Below the pieces are notes generated by a model. That model was given only the letters and a program-made list of their open reading frames with translations, made no database searches and was not told where the DNA came from. From assembly GCA_009746045.1 (NCBI GenBank), contig RPFO01000448.1, positions 3,330,049-3,394,048 of the forward strand: a stretch of 64,000 nt of DNA. Direction: 5' to 3'. Position 1 is the stretch's first letter. Every line of letters begins with the position of its first letter. The DNA comes from Mesostigma viride (lineage: Eukaryota > Streptophyta > Mesostigmatophyceae > Mesostigmatales > Mesostigmataceae). Both the position numbers and the translations under genes were made by a program. Below, in pieces: positions 11,090 to 23,500 of this stretch.

Positions 11090-12977
11090 TCAGGACTCCA
11101 TGTTGCCCAGGTTGGCGGAACCCAGGGAGAGCAGCGCCTCGCGGCGTGAGCTAGCGGACGCGGCGGTGACGCCGTTGGGCAGGAAGAGGAAGACAGACTC
11201 GGACAGGGTCTCCTGCTGCCTGCGGGCCGCATGCCCACATGCAGAAATGTGAGGATGAGGGCGATGCATTAGAGCGGACAACAAACAGCACAAGGCAAAT
11301 GTGATATACTCCAACAGGGTCCCTTGCCGCATGTGGGCCGTGTGTGCACATGCAGGCAGGAGGTAGCGAGGGCACTGCGAATAGAGATTGACAGATGCGA
11401 GAATACAAAGGCCGACTCAAGAAAGGTCTTTGCCTGCAGGCATGCACACATGCAGGGGAGGGGGGGACAAGGGCACTCGGGGGGCGCCTCCAGCTGCATG
11501 CATGCCATGTGTGCAAAAACAGAAGGGAAAGCTCTGCCTGCAAGGTGATGGAATCATTGTTATACTCACCACAGTGCATCTCTGCTTGTCTATTGCGTAC
11601 GCCTGCTTGCATGGGGACAAGACATCTTACATGTAAAACAGTTCGTGGGGAAAATGAACTACTATCGAAGACTGGGGCTCAAGTAGTCCGGTTTCCCGCC
11701 AACTGTTTCATATGTTGTAAGCACCTAGGTCGTGGCACCACAGACCAAATACTGCGCTCTTTACCCAAGTTTGGCTAGATGCTGAAACATGGTAGCTTCT
11801 TTGTGACTTTCAAAATTCCACCAAGTTTGAAGTGAACTTGTAACCAAGATTGTTTTCTTTGTCAACGCCCGTGCAATTTCAGAAGGTAACATACATGCTT
11901 AACAAAGGCTCTGTGAGTGGGAAGTAGGAAGCCTGGGAGTATGCCTTAAGTGGGCAAGATGGGCTAGCAGCAGGGTGCATCCATGGACATCGTAGCTTCA
12001 GGGATGCAGACTCTAATTATCCTGTAAACAAAAGACCAGGCACAGGACACATGGGTCGACATTGTCAGCAAATGCGTGACAATCCATGCGTTGCCAGGAC
12101 TTCTGGCAGAAGCGTGCAGGTTGTGACCGTGTGCAAGCTTACCCGCTCATAGCATAGCAGCCGCCCGCCACGAAGTCCACACAGCGTTGCTGCTCCTCAA
12201 AGCTGCAGGGACAACGCGAACATGCAATGGGAAGCAAAAATCCCTAAACTCTCAGCACGTAATAGATTCGCATAGATGCATCTAGTAAACGAACGAGTGA
12301 AAGCGTCGGGCTTGCACCCCATGCGACGCGCATAAAAAGAACGAGAAAATACCTTGTAATTCCGCTCAGATTCATCACGACAGTCGAGCCTTCTCTCAAA
12401 GCGATAATAGCTTGCGGGACCTGCACATAATATTGATCCATCACAAGGGAGAAAGCGTTAGTACGAATAAGGCTTTGATTGTCTTGAAAACTTCACAACA
12501 GTAGAACTTGCATAGTAAACCAGTAAGGGCGCTCATACCTCCTCGAAGGACTGCGGCCACATGATAGCGATTGTCTGGTTGTCCTCCTCCACTATTTCGC
12601 GACGAATGCCGCCACCCCATCGACTACCCAGAGCCGCAACTGTAACGGCAACGTCAGCGGGTGGAAAAGAAAATATACATCGAAAGATGGTACGGACTCA
12701 GCGATGGGAGGAAGCGGATATTGAAAATCAAGATTACCGGAAACTGCATTACTACAAAGATTACTGGCTCCAAAATGGAAGAGACTAAGCAGGCAAAAGG
12801 TTTACCAGCTCCTGTCAAGCCTGCTTTCTGAGATTGCCGAGGATGAATGCAAATGCCACGGGCCAGGCGGCGCGATTGCACTGGGACACGGGGGCATTTC
12901 CATGCTCTTGCCGCGGAAATGCGGGTTACGCTCGATGGTTGAGCAAGCGATACTGATCCAGCGAGTGAGGCGGCCAT
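11090..12977 (-). CDS. SEPF: SepF-like (YlmF/Cdv2) plastid division protein, 5 exons, 176 aa
   Basis: Minus-strand exons 12806-12977, 12539-12639, 12353-12420, 12143-12202 and 11090-11219 join in frame through GT-AG sites (531 nt, 176 codons plus stop). SepF in bacteria and cyanobacteria binds the FtsZ C-terminus and membrane at the division ring; here it probably acts at the plastid FtsZ ring. Residues 1-57 are rich in A, S and R with few acids, like a chloroplast transit peptide. The SepF core follows: MWPQSFEE (84-91), VPQAI and ALREG, VVMNLSGIT (about 105-113), QRCVDFVAGG (119-128) and VFLFLPNGV (143-151), close to the cyanobacterial order of motifs. The glycine-rich turn and hydrophobic strands are intact. 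The start is the only ATG that gives a leader. The acceptor of exon 5 is a choice: AG at 11221-11220 keeps the frame. The gene is divergent from PP2C, 1.6 kb away. Confidence 0.88.
11219..11560 (-). repeat. Tandem decoy copies of the SepF exon 5 acceptor region
   Basis: Intron 4 contains diverged repeats of its own 3' splice region, about 100-115 bp apart. The true site is TGCATGTGGG, GCAGGCAGCAGGAGACCCTG and GAGTCTGTCTT near 11240-11190. A second copy (GGCAAGGGACCCTGTTGGAG near 11340-11310) and a third (GCAGGCAAAGACC, then GAGTCGGCCTTTGTATTC near 11440-11400) follow on the minus strand, and a fragment lies near 11550. Each copy includes intron-side sequence (TGCATGTG), the AG and the first exon codons, so they could act as decoy or alternative exons. 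Confidence 0.6.
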
Positions 12978-14591
12978 TTTACACGCTTATGGTTGCTGCG
13001 TCGAGGCTGCGACGGTCTGTTATTCCAGTTGCACGCAAGCAGGGCGGGTTGTGCAGCTCTTGTTGACCTCCTCTATTGAAAGTGCGACGCCATACACAAA
13101 ATTTTGAATTTCGCACGCAAATTGAAATGTGGTTAACTTTATGGCCATCGTCAAGGTTAACTTGCCTCACAACTTCGGAGCTGCCGATCAAAGTAATTGA
13201 TAATTGGTAAATAGTAAATACAGGTAACTAAATTCCTGAAATCCACTCGAAACAACAAAATGCACGATTGTACTACGTTGTACTTTTAAGTTTCAGGCCA
13301 GTTCCTCGCAGCTTTCAGGAGATCCAGGATTCCAGGTGCTCAACTGCTCACCAGAGCTCACCAGTCATCAGTCATCCGTCACTTTCGATCCGGGGACATT
13401 TATGCTAGTCATCGTCACTTTCGTCAGGTATACCGTATAACGGAGTGATCAGTGAACGGACCTCATAGGCTGATAGATGTACAGGACAAGAGACTTGAGA
13501 ATTACAATAGTTACTAGTACTGTATACCGGCCCTCGGCCACTATAGACTCTGCTGCCCAGTGCCCATGTGCGGCGTGGGCAACAACAACAACAACAACAA
13601 GCAACAACAAGACTCGGCTGCCCATGTGCGGCGTGGGAGTCAACTAACTTACTAACTAAACAGTTACTAGTAGTTGTAATTACTAGACAGTTGACTTGAT
13701 TTCCGCCTGTTTCCGCGCCGGTTGTCCGACAGAGCCTGACAAGTGACAACCGAATGCAATTACGCGAGAATTACGCGTGTGCGCATGGAGCAGTTACAAC
13801 GTTAGTTACGTTACATACTACGCCGCCTCGCCCAGTCGCACTGTGCGGCTGTGCCGATCTGCGGGTTTCGCGAGGGCAAAGAGTTGGATCCCGCACTCCG
13901 GAATCCGGATCGCGAGGTAAAACAAGAGAAATGGCTTCGTGTACATCGTGTACGGCGTGGGAAACAACAACAACAACAACACCGTGTAAGTAGTCAACAC
14001 TGAAATAACCGAGCCTGGCGTCAACGGTCTTGCGAGATCTTCCGTACAGACAAGGGCCTTGTGGACGCACCGGCGCACAACTGCACCTTGCTTGGCCGGA
14101 TCGAGAGATCCGACAAAGCGAGTCGTAATAATATAACGGCAATCGTTCGTGAACAACAAAACTCGAGTCAAGCCCCAAGGGCGTGGACACTACACACAAC
14201 CGGTAGTTACTCCGATCGGAATCGGCGGTTAGGACTTAAGGTGCGAGTAGCGTGACAACAACTGTGCTCTGCGGATGAAATTCAGCGAGTGATTTTCCTG
14301 CAGCAACCGCCTCGTCGCCTTCGCGTTTATCTGTATGAAAGCAGTGATCTTAGCAATCTGCGGTATTCCGTAACGCGTTTGCCATAGTCAAATTAATTAA
14401 CACGGGCGGTTAAATTGTTGAATTAGAGAAGGAGGAGCAAGGAAAACTCGTCGGGGAAATCGGCACCTCCAACACAGAGTCGACATGGGATGGGTGTCAT
14501 TTTCAACAACAATAGCTTAATTCCGCATTCCCCGATGGTGGATGTGATGAGCAGCTAGGTCCGAGGGTTGCAGAGTTCTAGGCAAGCCAAA
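12978..14591. other. Divergent intergenic region between SepF and PP2C
   Basis: This 1.6-kb region must hold both promoters. I cannot name a TATA or initiator element. Two CAA-trinucleotide runs (about 13579-13611 and 13964-13981) each follow the phrase GGCGTGGG; a third GTGCGGCGTGGG at about 13626 lacks the run. The same GGCGTGGG-CAA combination occurs in both foldback arms at 1.2 and 1.55 kb. A short inverted relation links 13560 and 13620 (GCCCATGTGCGGCGTGGG twice). Nothing else is recognisable. Confidence 0.4.
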
Positions 14592-17500
14592 ATGCAGGAG
14601 GCACTGCAGCGCGCAAAAACTTTACATGTTCGGACTCTGCGCGATTCTTCCGAAAATGCCGATGGGGGGAAGTCTCCGAAGCCAAACTTGGGTAATGCCG
14701 TGTCTTCGGTCGGCTCACCATTGGCATCTCCCTCAATGCGGCCTCCTATGCACTCCCCTCTGGGCAGTCCGTTTTCTGCACCGATGTCCCCGACATCTTT
14801 CGATACGGACTTCAACTCGCCCTCTTGGGGGCAGGGCAAGGGGGCCTTCTCGCCCGTCCAGCAGCGACGCTATTCTGCCGACTTTGGCGCCCATAGTAGC
14901 CCGCTGGCGTCATTGGCGCACCCCCGCCACATGTCCATTGACGTCACCTCGATCGCGGAACGGATGGAGCTGGCGTCGCTGGGCGAACATCACTCGGAAG
15001 CGGACGGTGACGATCTGCCCATTCGTCTGGAGTACTACATCCAGTAAGTGATGTTTGGAAGGGTGCTACATCCTGTATTGCTGGGGGGTGCATTGCGTGG
15101 TGACGCATTCCCTACTCCCTCTTCATCGCAGCGCCTCGTGCCCATGGCATCATCGAAAGGAGGCAGTATCGGCTCTGCAATGCTGGCCAACCAATGCATC
15201 GTGAATGAAGAGAAGGGCTTCCTGTCCTAAAGACCTGCACTTCTGGGTCCATCACATGCCTGTCCAAATTTTAGACCACCCCCCTGCCCGCTGACGAATG
15301 CTTGTCGCGTTGCTCCTGGCAACGCAATCCCTACCGTTGGTTTTGGGCGGGAAGGGGGGGGGGAGAGAAATGCTTAGGCAATTCTGTAGACAAAGCCAGC
15401 AGATAGTGCTGGCTTGGGGAGCGTGAATGATCATTCATGCATGACAATGCATGCCGCTCCGATAGATGGGGTAAACTGAAGGTCACGGGAAGGTAGAAAA
15501 ATTCATGTTCGCTTCGAAGGACACCGACGAGTGCTATTCGAAGCAAAGCCATGGGAGTTCGCGGGGTAAATACCAAGTGGTTACTCCCACAGAACCTGTT
15601 CCATTAACTGAGCGCTGACATCTGCCGGCAGCGGGCCCTGCCAGGTGGCAAATGTCCACCTATCCAGTGGTAAAGAAGCCATCCCCCGCGCTTAAAGATC
15701 CAACGGTAAACATAATTCGAACCCTAAACTCCCTCTCCCCTCCTCCCCCTCCCCCTCCCCCTCCACCCCGCCCCCCTCCACCCCTTCACCCACACTCTCT
15801 TTGTCTGACAAGGCCCCTTAGCTCGCCCACCCACCTGCCGGCCCGCCGGCCCTCTCGCCTGCCCGCCTGCCCGCCCGTATTCCCCATTCCCCGCCCGCCT
15901 GATGTTCGCCCATTCCCCACATCGCACTCTATCCTGACCACCACCCGCCCCACCTCGCGACTCCTCTTGCGCCCGTACCTTTCCCCCCCCCCCCCCCCCC
16001 CTCCCTTCCCCCATTTAATACGCTCCCTGGCTCCCATTCTACCCTCTGCCCCCCCCAACCTACCAGGCCCGGCTGGATACCCAACAGTGCCATCGAGCGC
16101 ACGTGCCAGGACAACGTGGCTGTCCTGCGCGGCTTTGACGGCGACTTCCACTCGGCCTTCCTCGGCGTGTTCGATGGCCATGGTGATGAGGGCCACCACG
16201 TGGCCGAGTGGGTGGCCGACCGGCTCCCGGTCCTCATCAGCCGGCAAAAGGACTGGCGCGAGGACCCCAAGCGCGCGTTCAAGGCCGCGTGTATCAAGGC
16301 CGACGAGCTTCTCCAGCACCAGTAGGTCACTGTACCGTGGTATATAGTAGTCTTGTAACATACAGTGGTGCATCAAGGGCGACGAGCCGCTCCAGCACCA
16401 GTAGGTCACTGTTCTAAAGCATTTCTCGGCCACAGGTCACGATAGCCTATACATGCATGTGTAACATGATAATGCATGTAATGGCATACAGTGGTGCATC
16501 AAGACCAACAAGCTGCCCCATCACCAGTAGGTCACTATACAAGTGGGTCACTATACTGCAGGTTGTAGAGGCTGCAAGTCACGAAAGACCAGGTATGTTG
16601 GGAGTGATCCCACAAACAGTGAAGGTAGCATCGTGATGCTTGTATAGCACGTTCAAGTCCGCGTGTATCAAGGCCAACGAACTGATCAAGCACCTGTAGG
16701 TCATTATAATGTAGAATTTTAGTATATACATTTGGCCACCGTAGCCTGTAATTAGGATGTGTAGCATGGCGTTGCACGTATAGTGCTTCAAGGCCGTTCT
16801 GCTGCCCGAGCACATTTACGTATCGTACCAATGCTATAGGCCTCGGTGCCTGCAATATCACTTAGAGCCCCGCCCTTCTTGTACTATGTCAATATGTCAT
16901 ATCTGGCCTTCGTCGTCCGGCAGATCGGGACTCCCACCCCCTTTGAAGGCACCGGCAGGGATCCGCCCCTTCACAATGCACCCCCTATGTTCCTGATGGG
17001 ACCCACCTCCATTCCCAATCCTGTCCCAAGTCTGTGCTTCACGCTGTGCGCTTGAGGTTGTGTGAGAAAGGGTTCATGGTTAAGGTTGGGTGCTAAAGGG
17101 TGTGCGCTGACTGCCAAGGGTTGTGTGCTACAGGCTGTGTGCCACAGGTCGTGTGCTAACGGCTGTATGCTAAATATTATGAGCGAAAGGGTATGTGGTT
17201 AAGGCTGTGTACTGAATGCTGCTGTCCCTGTGCTCGACTAATCGCTCTGTGCGTGCGAGCTAGCCTAATGAGCTATCATGTCGGGGCCTGGGGACTGCCG
17301 TCTGCTGTGGTGTGCTGCCCCCCCTCCTGGTGCCTGCCGCTTATGCCCGCTGCCACCCCGCACTGCCACTTCCTAAGGCCCGCTCCCACGCCTCCCCTCA
17401 CTGCCCCTTGACGTGGTCGCATGTTATGCCCTTTACCCTTTGCACCCTTTTGCCCTTGCCCGCTGCCACTGCCTCCTATGGTGCCCCTTTGGAAATATTG

Positions 17501-20500
17501 TGTTGTATGAACTTGTTTTATGCTGTTGCCCTTGGCTGTTCGCCCTGCATGCCCTCGCCTGCAGCGAGACCATCAACAGCGACTACAGTGGCACGACCGC
17601 GTGCTTTGTGTACATGGAGCACGAGACGCTGCACATCGGCAACGTGGGCGACTCGCGCGCCGTGGTCGGGCGGGTGAGTGGCCGCAGGTGGAGTTAAAGG
17701 GGGGAAATTGTGTGGGTGGGCGGCTAGCTAGAACAGTCATGGTTGGGGTAGGTGAGTTGCTGGGGGTGATTCACCGCCCGAGTGTAGCTGGCATGGGACC
17801 GGTGAGCAACTGGGCTCGATTTGTGTATATACACATTGGGCGGTGTATATTTACCTTGTACATAATATGCAGGGCGGCGTAGATATGCAAGGTGGCATGG
17901 TGAGGGAGACCGCGGGGGTGGGTAGCAAGCACAACAGCACAGTGGTCAGGGATAAGATGCCCCGGTGATTAGGGATCAACTACCACAGTGGGTAGGGATC
18001 AGCTAGCACGGTGATTAGGGAGTAGCTAGAGCGGTGGGTAGGGATCAGCTAGCGCGGTGATTAGGGAGTAGCTCTAGCGGTGGATAGGGATCAGCTAGCG
18101 CGGTGATTAGGGAGTAGCTAGAGCGGTGGGTAGGGATCAGCTAGCGCAGTGATTAGGGAGTAGCTAGAGCGGTGGGTAGGGATCAGCTAGCGCGGTGATT
18201 AGGGAGTAGCTCTAGCGGTGGATAGGGATCAGCTAGCGCGGTGATTAGGGAGTAGCTAGAGCGGTGGGTAGGGATCAGCTAGCGCAGTGATTAGGGAGTA
18301 GCTAGAGCGGTGGGTAGGGATCAGCTAGCACGGTGATTAGGGAGTAGCTAGAGCGGTGGATAGGGATCAGCTAGCGCGGTGATTAGGGAGTAGCTGGAGC
18401 GGTGGGTAGGGATCAGCTAGCGCGGTGATTAGGGAGTAGCTAGAGCGGTGGGTAGGGATCAGCTAGCGCGGTGATTAGGGAGTAGCTGGAGCGGTGGATA
18501 GGGATCAGCTAGCGCGGTGATTAGGGAGTAGCTGGAGCGGTGGGTAGGGATCAGCTAGCGCGGTGATTAGGGAGTAGCTAGAGCGGTGGGTAGGGATCAG
18601 CTAGCGCGGTGATTAGGGAGTAGCTAGAGCGGTGGGTAGGGATCAGCTAGCACGGTGATTAGGGAGTAGCTGGAGCGGTGGGTAGGGATCAGCTAGCACG
18701 GTGATTAGGGAGTAGCTGGAGCGGTGGGTAGGGATCAGCTAGCGCGGTGATTAGGGAGTAGCTAGAGCGGTGGGTAGGGATCAGCTAGCGCGGTGATTAG
18801 GGAGTAGCTAGAGCGGTGGATAGGGATCAGCTAGCGCGGTGATTAGGGAGTAGCTAGAGCGGTGGGTAGGGATCAGCTAGCGCGGTGATTAGGGAGTAGC
18901 TGGAGCTGTAAGTATGCAGCTAGATGGCATGGTGGGTAGCTCACCGTTGTCACACCTTAAGGAGCCACGCCGAGCCTGTTTGGAAAGCCTAGTTGTTTCC
19001 TGGAAACGAGGAGATTGGCTTGCTTGTCCTCCTACTCATCCCTTACATCAGCTCTTACTCAACTCCTCCTGAGGCTCTGACTCGGTCCCATACTCAGCCC
19101 TTCCTCGACCCTTACTTGGCCCTTCCTCGACCATTACGCGGCCCCTACTCGACCCTTGCTCGACCCTTACTTGGCCCTTACTTGACCCTTACGCGGCCCT
19201 TACTCGGCATGCGTGCCCGCAGATGGACAAGTCGGGCGCGCTCGAGTGCATCGAGCTGACCAAGGACCACAAGGTGAGGATTTACGAGTGGTATAGTACT
19301 ACCACAAGGTAGTAATGTTGTGTCGTCTGTGCATGGAGCAGACCAAGGACCACAAGATGAGGATATATATGTGAAGTATTACCACCGCAAGGTATCATGA
19401 TGTGTTGAGTGTGCATCGAGTTGACCAAGGACCACAAGGTGAGGATATTTATGCGGAATGGTACTACCACAAGGTATAATGATGTGTCGTCTGTGCATCG
19501 AGTTGACCAAGGACCACAAGGTGAGGATATATATGTGAAGTATTACCACCGCAAGGTATCATGATGTGTTGAGTGTGCATCGAGTTGACCAAGGACCACA
19601 AGGTGAGGATATTTATGCGGAATGGTACTACCACAAGGTATCATGATGTGTCGTCTGTGCATCGAGCTGACCAAGGACCACAAGGTGAGGATATATATGT
19701 GAAGTATTACCACCGCAAGGTATCATGATGTGTTGAGTGTGCATCGAGTTGACCAAGGACCACAAGGTGAGGATATTTATGCGGAATGGTACTACCACAA
19801 GGTATAATGATGTGTCGTCTGTGCATAGAGCTGACCAAGGACCACAAGGTGAGGCATGCGTGAGGGGCTCAAACAATTCCCTTAATCCTAGAATGTGTTC
19901 ACAGTATTACAATCTTTGTTGTGAATATTGTATCGAGCTGACCAAGCATCTCACGGGGAGGAAAGAACAACAAATGAGATGTGAGGGGGGCGTCAAATGC
20001 CCTCCATATGTGTCCCATGTACCAAGTTTGGGTGGGGCATGCGCATTGAGGGACTCAGGAGGCAACCCAGGACCGCAAAGGGATGAATTGTGAGATGTGA
20101 GGGAGTCATGGCATGCCCTAATTAATAGTTGACGAGGGACGAGCGGCGTGAGGTATTGAGCTGGCTAGGGAGGACAGGGTGAGACTGGGAGGCGGTCACA
20201 AGGGAAGAGCCGTGTTGTGTCGAGCTGGCTAACCACGAAAGAACAAGGGGGGGTTAATATGTGTACCAGGTTCACGTGATGATGCTCCACGTAAGTTATA
20301 CCACAGTTTCCTGTACAGTATGCGCTTTGGTGCTGACCAAGAGTCACTAAGGTAGCTGCACTGGTGTGTGTGTGTGGGGGGGGGGGGCATGACGCATCAT
20401 CATCTATCAGCTGCCTGCAACTACTGTAATTACCGTGATGCTGAATGGGGGTTATTGGAAGCCATTCCCTTTTAACTGCTGATAGCGTGCCGTCAATATG

Positions 20501-23500
20501 TGCCTTCATGGCATGGCAAAGCAGCTAGATGATGGTGGCGATGGGAGGGTAGAATATGTGGACCCCTGATACTCTCAAGTCTCAACTCCGCTCGCTAGCT
20601 TCATTGCCAATGGTGTGTCCTGTGCTTTTGAATACGGCTGCCCCCTGTTGTAATCCTCCAGCAAACAGTCCCAATCCATGCTAATTGAGCCCCTTCTAAC
20701 GCCCCAACGAATAGGCCCAATCCATGCTAATTAACCCCCCGCTTACATAGAAATTGTTTCCTCCTGCCTTTTTCTCTTGCATGTTGTTTTCCCAACAGCC
20801 CGACACCCTGGGTGAGCGGCTGCGCATCTACCGCAAGGGGGGCTTCGTGAACCAAGTCAACGGCCAGGGTCCCAAGCGCGTGAATGACATTGACACCGGT
20901 GGCCTGAGCATGTCCCGGTAGGCCATACACTACCGCATAGACTACTGCATGGTAGCACCCTGGATTATAGTGATCTGCTTGTGCCTGTCGTGCGCTTAAA
21001 TCGTGTAGTTGTGTTGCCTATCTCATCCCCGTAACTTACTGTTTTCAAATTTCAACGCAGCTAGTAAAGAGGCTGGCTTGCTTAGTTACCAACGGTACCA
21101 AGAGAGACAGCTGTTGCTGATTTTTTTGTTGTTTAAGTCTCTGCATGGTGAACCCTGTGCCGGGGTTCTTAAAGGCGCGATATCCCATGATATGCACTAG
21201 TGATGTCGTTCATGTGACCGACAAGGAGTACATCATCGTCATATTATAGTCATGGTGCCTGTGTGCTGCATGGCACTTTACCAATAAGCATTTATCACCT
21301 ACGTCATGTGCCACATGGCGCGCTGCAGGTCCATCGGTGACCGCATCGTGGGTGCGTATGGCGTCATCCCCGACCCCTCCTGCAGCCAGCACAAGGTCAC
21401 CGAGGATGACAAGTTCCTCATCCTGGCCACCGACGGTGAGCGCACCTAGCCTAAATCACCAAATGACAATGCCCTCGTCATCGCCACCGACGGTGAGGGC
21501 ACGCCTAGCCTAAACAGAAGTCACATTTCCTTCATTTATGGTCGGGTTCCTTTCCGTGGTGGTCGGATTCCATACCTTGAAAGGGGTCATATTCCCGTGC
21601 GCTAGGCCCTCGGGGATGGGGCAGGACAACCCATGGCACACAGCCACACGCACACTACGAGGACCAAGGCCCAATCATTTCTTAAACTGGTTATTCTCGA
21701 TTCATTTATTTACAAGCGTATCCCGTAGGGCTCCGTTCTTACTAAAATCCAAAGTCCCTTCCTGGCTTTGCAAGGCCTCTCTAAATTTTGCCCCTGTTTG
21801 GCTTTCTCACCCATCTGCCTGTGTTATCCCTTGTGAGCCAGTATGCCGTATTATACAGTATGTGGGGGGGGGGGCGTACTAAAGCACTAGAAATACGCCG
21901 TATCGCATTCTTATTGCATTCTTAACGCAAATACGCCGTCTAATACGTATTTTTAGCGCATTTTTTTCATGGAGCTGCGGACTTTGGCGCCAGACCTAGG
22001 TTTGGCGTACCTCACCCAGGCAGGTACACAGCCTCAACCGTACTCGGGGAGTGCAGACCGACGGTTGGTCCCGCTTGTTATCTAGCTCTGCCAGTTCACG
22101 GCATGGGTAAACCATGGCAAAACGAGACCGACTTGCATAAAAATACTAATTTACGTCCGCGGCCAGCGAGGTGCAGAAAACTGACTGGTATATATGAGAG
22201 CATGGCTTGACATTTTAAACTGCAATTTTGCGGGCATGAGCCGTAGGTTTTAAAAAGCTTATATCCTTGGCCAGGCAACGTCTGGATGTGTGCAGATATG
22301 TCTCCACCTTCTGCTCGGTGCAGCAACCTCATTTGATCAGCGACCAGGTCGGTCGCTGTGCATGCACAAAATGTTGCCAGGCGGGAAATATGTCCATCCA
22401 TTTTTACGCGGGTAGATGTGTTAAACTAATGCTGGCATGATTGATTAGCGACGACGACCAGGAAAGGCTCGCAGCTACGTCCATGAGATGGGCATGCAGC
22501 TAGCTCCAGCAAGGAAGGTATACGTAATTAATCTGCGGTTTTGATCTGGTATGTGCTATCCCGTTCGCGTGTTTATTACATGATGTATTAAGTTTTTGCG
22601 TCGATTTCAAAGTAATCGTAGACCTATCAATTAATTAATGGTTGTCACAGCATTGAATGGTTGTCACAGCATTGGTCATAAGGAATTATTTCAATTAGCA
22701 ATCTATATAGCATGCCGGCAGTGCTGGATGAGTATGACACTTCATACAACGAGACATCCCCGTGAGTATAGTAAGGCTACTTGCATTACCCTTACGCCAC
22801 GTCAAGATTGAGGCATAAGCTAGTGGTTGAGAGGCACACCCATGGGATAAACACCTTAGAATATGACGAGAGACTTGCCAGCAAGAATAGCGGCTCAAAA
22901 ATGCCCTTTTTTAGCTTTTGAGCTTTTGGCGTATGATACGCGTATAATACGCAGTATGGCAATACGCCGGGTTTTGGCCGTATTGCCGTATTGCCGTACT
23001 AGCTCACTCGGTTTGGGGCTTGTCTTTCCTTTCCTGCGGGGCTGGGGTAGGACAGAGGCGCTATTGATTTTTGGGTGAAGCGCCATCATGAGGCCAAGCG
23101 ATATGAAGTACTGTTTCATCGTTACTTTTCATATATTATATCAGATCTAAAATATACTAGTGCTATATTGTATAGGAGTGTTATAGGAGTGTTATAGGAG
23201 TGTTATAGGAGTACTGTAGGAGTATTATAGGAGTAATATATTGGTTCTGGTGGTGATGCGCCATCTGCCCGGCCGAACCAGCCGGACAGCCGGAAGAACA
23301 CTCATCGGTACCGGGAAGTACCATCCTTGCTTCCTTTTGGCTGGGAACCTTGCTTCCTTGTGGCCGTGTGGAGTGGTGCCACGGAGCCATACACCTCGTT
23401 GCCGCGTTGGGTGGAGTAGTGCCATGTAGCCATACGTCTGAACTGTCTCGATGTTATATGCCTGCTTGTGCTTGCCGGCCTGAGTCCCCCTGTCGTCGCC

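Noticed and set aside
15652-16347. 231-codon Pro/Arg-rich frame overlapping PP2C exon 2
   Set aside because: It is a shadow of the polypyrimidine intron 1 end and exon 2 in another frame.
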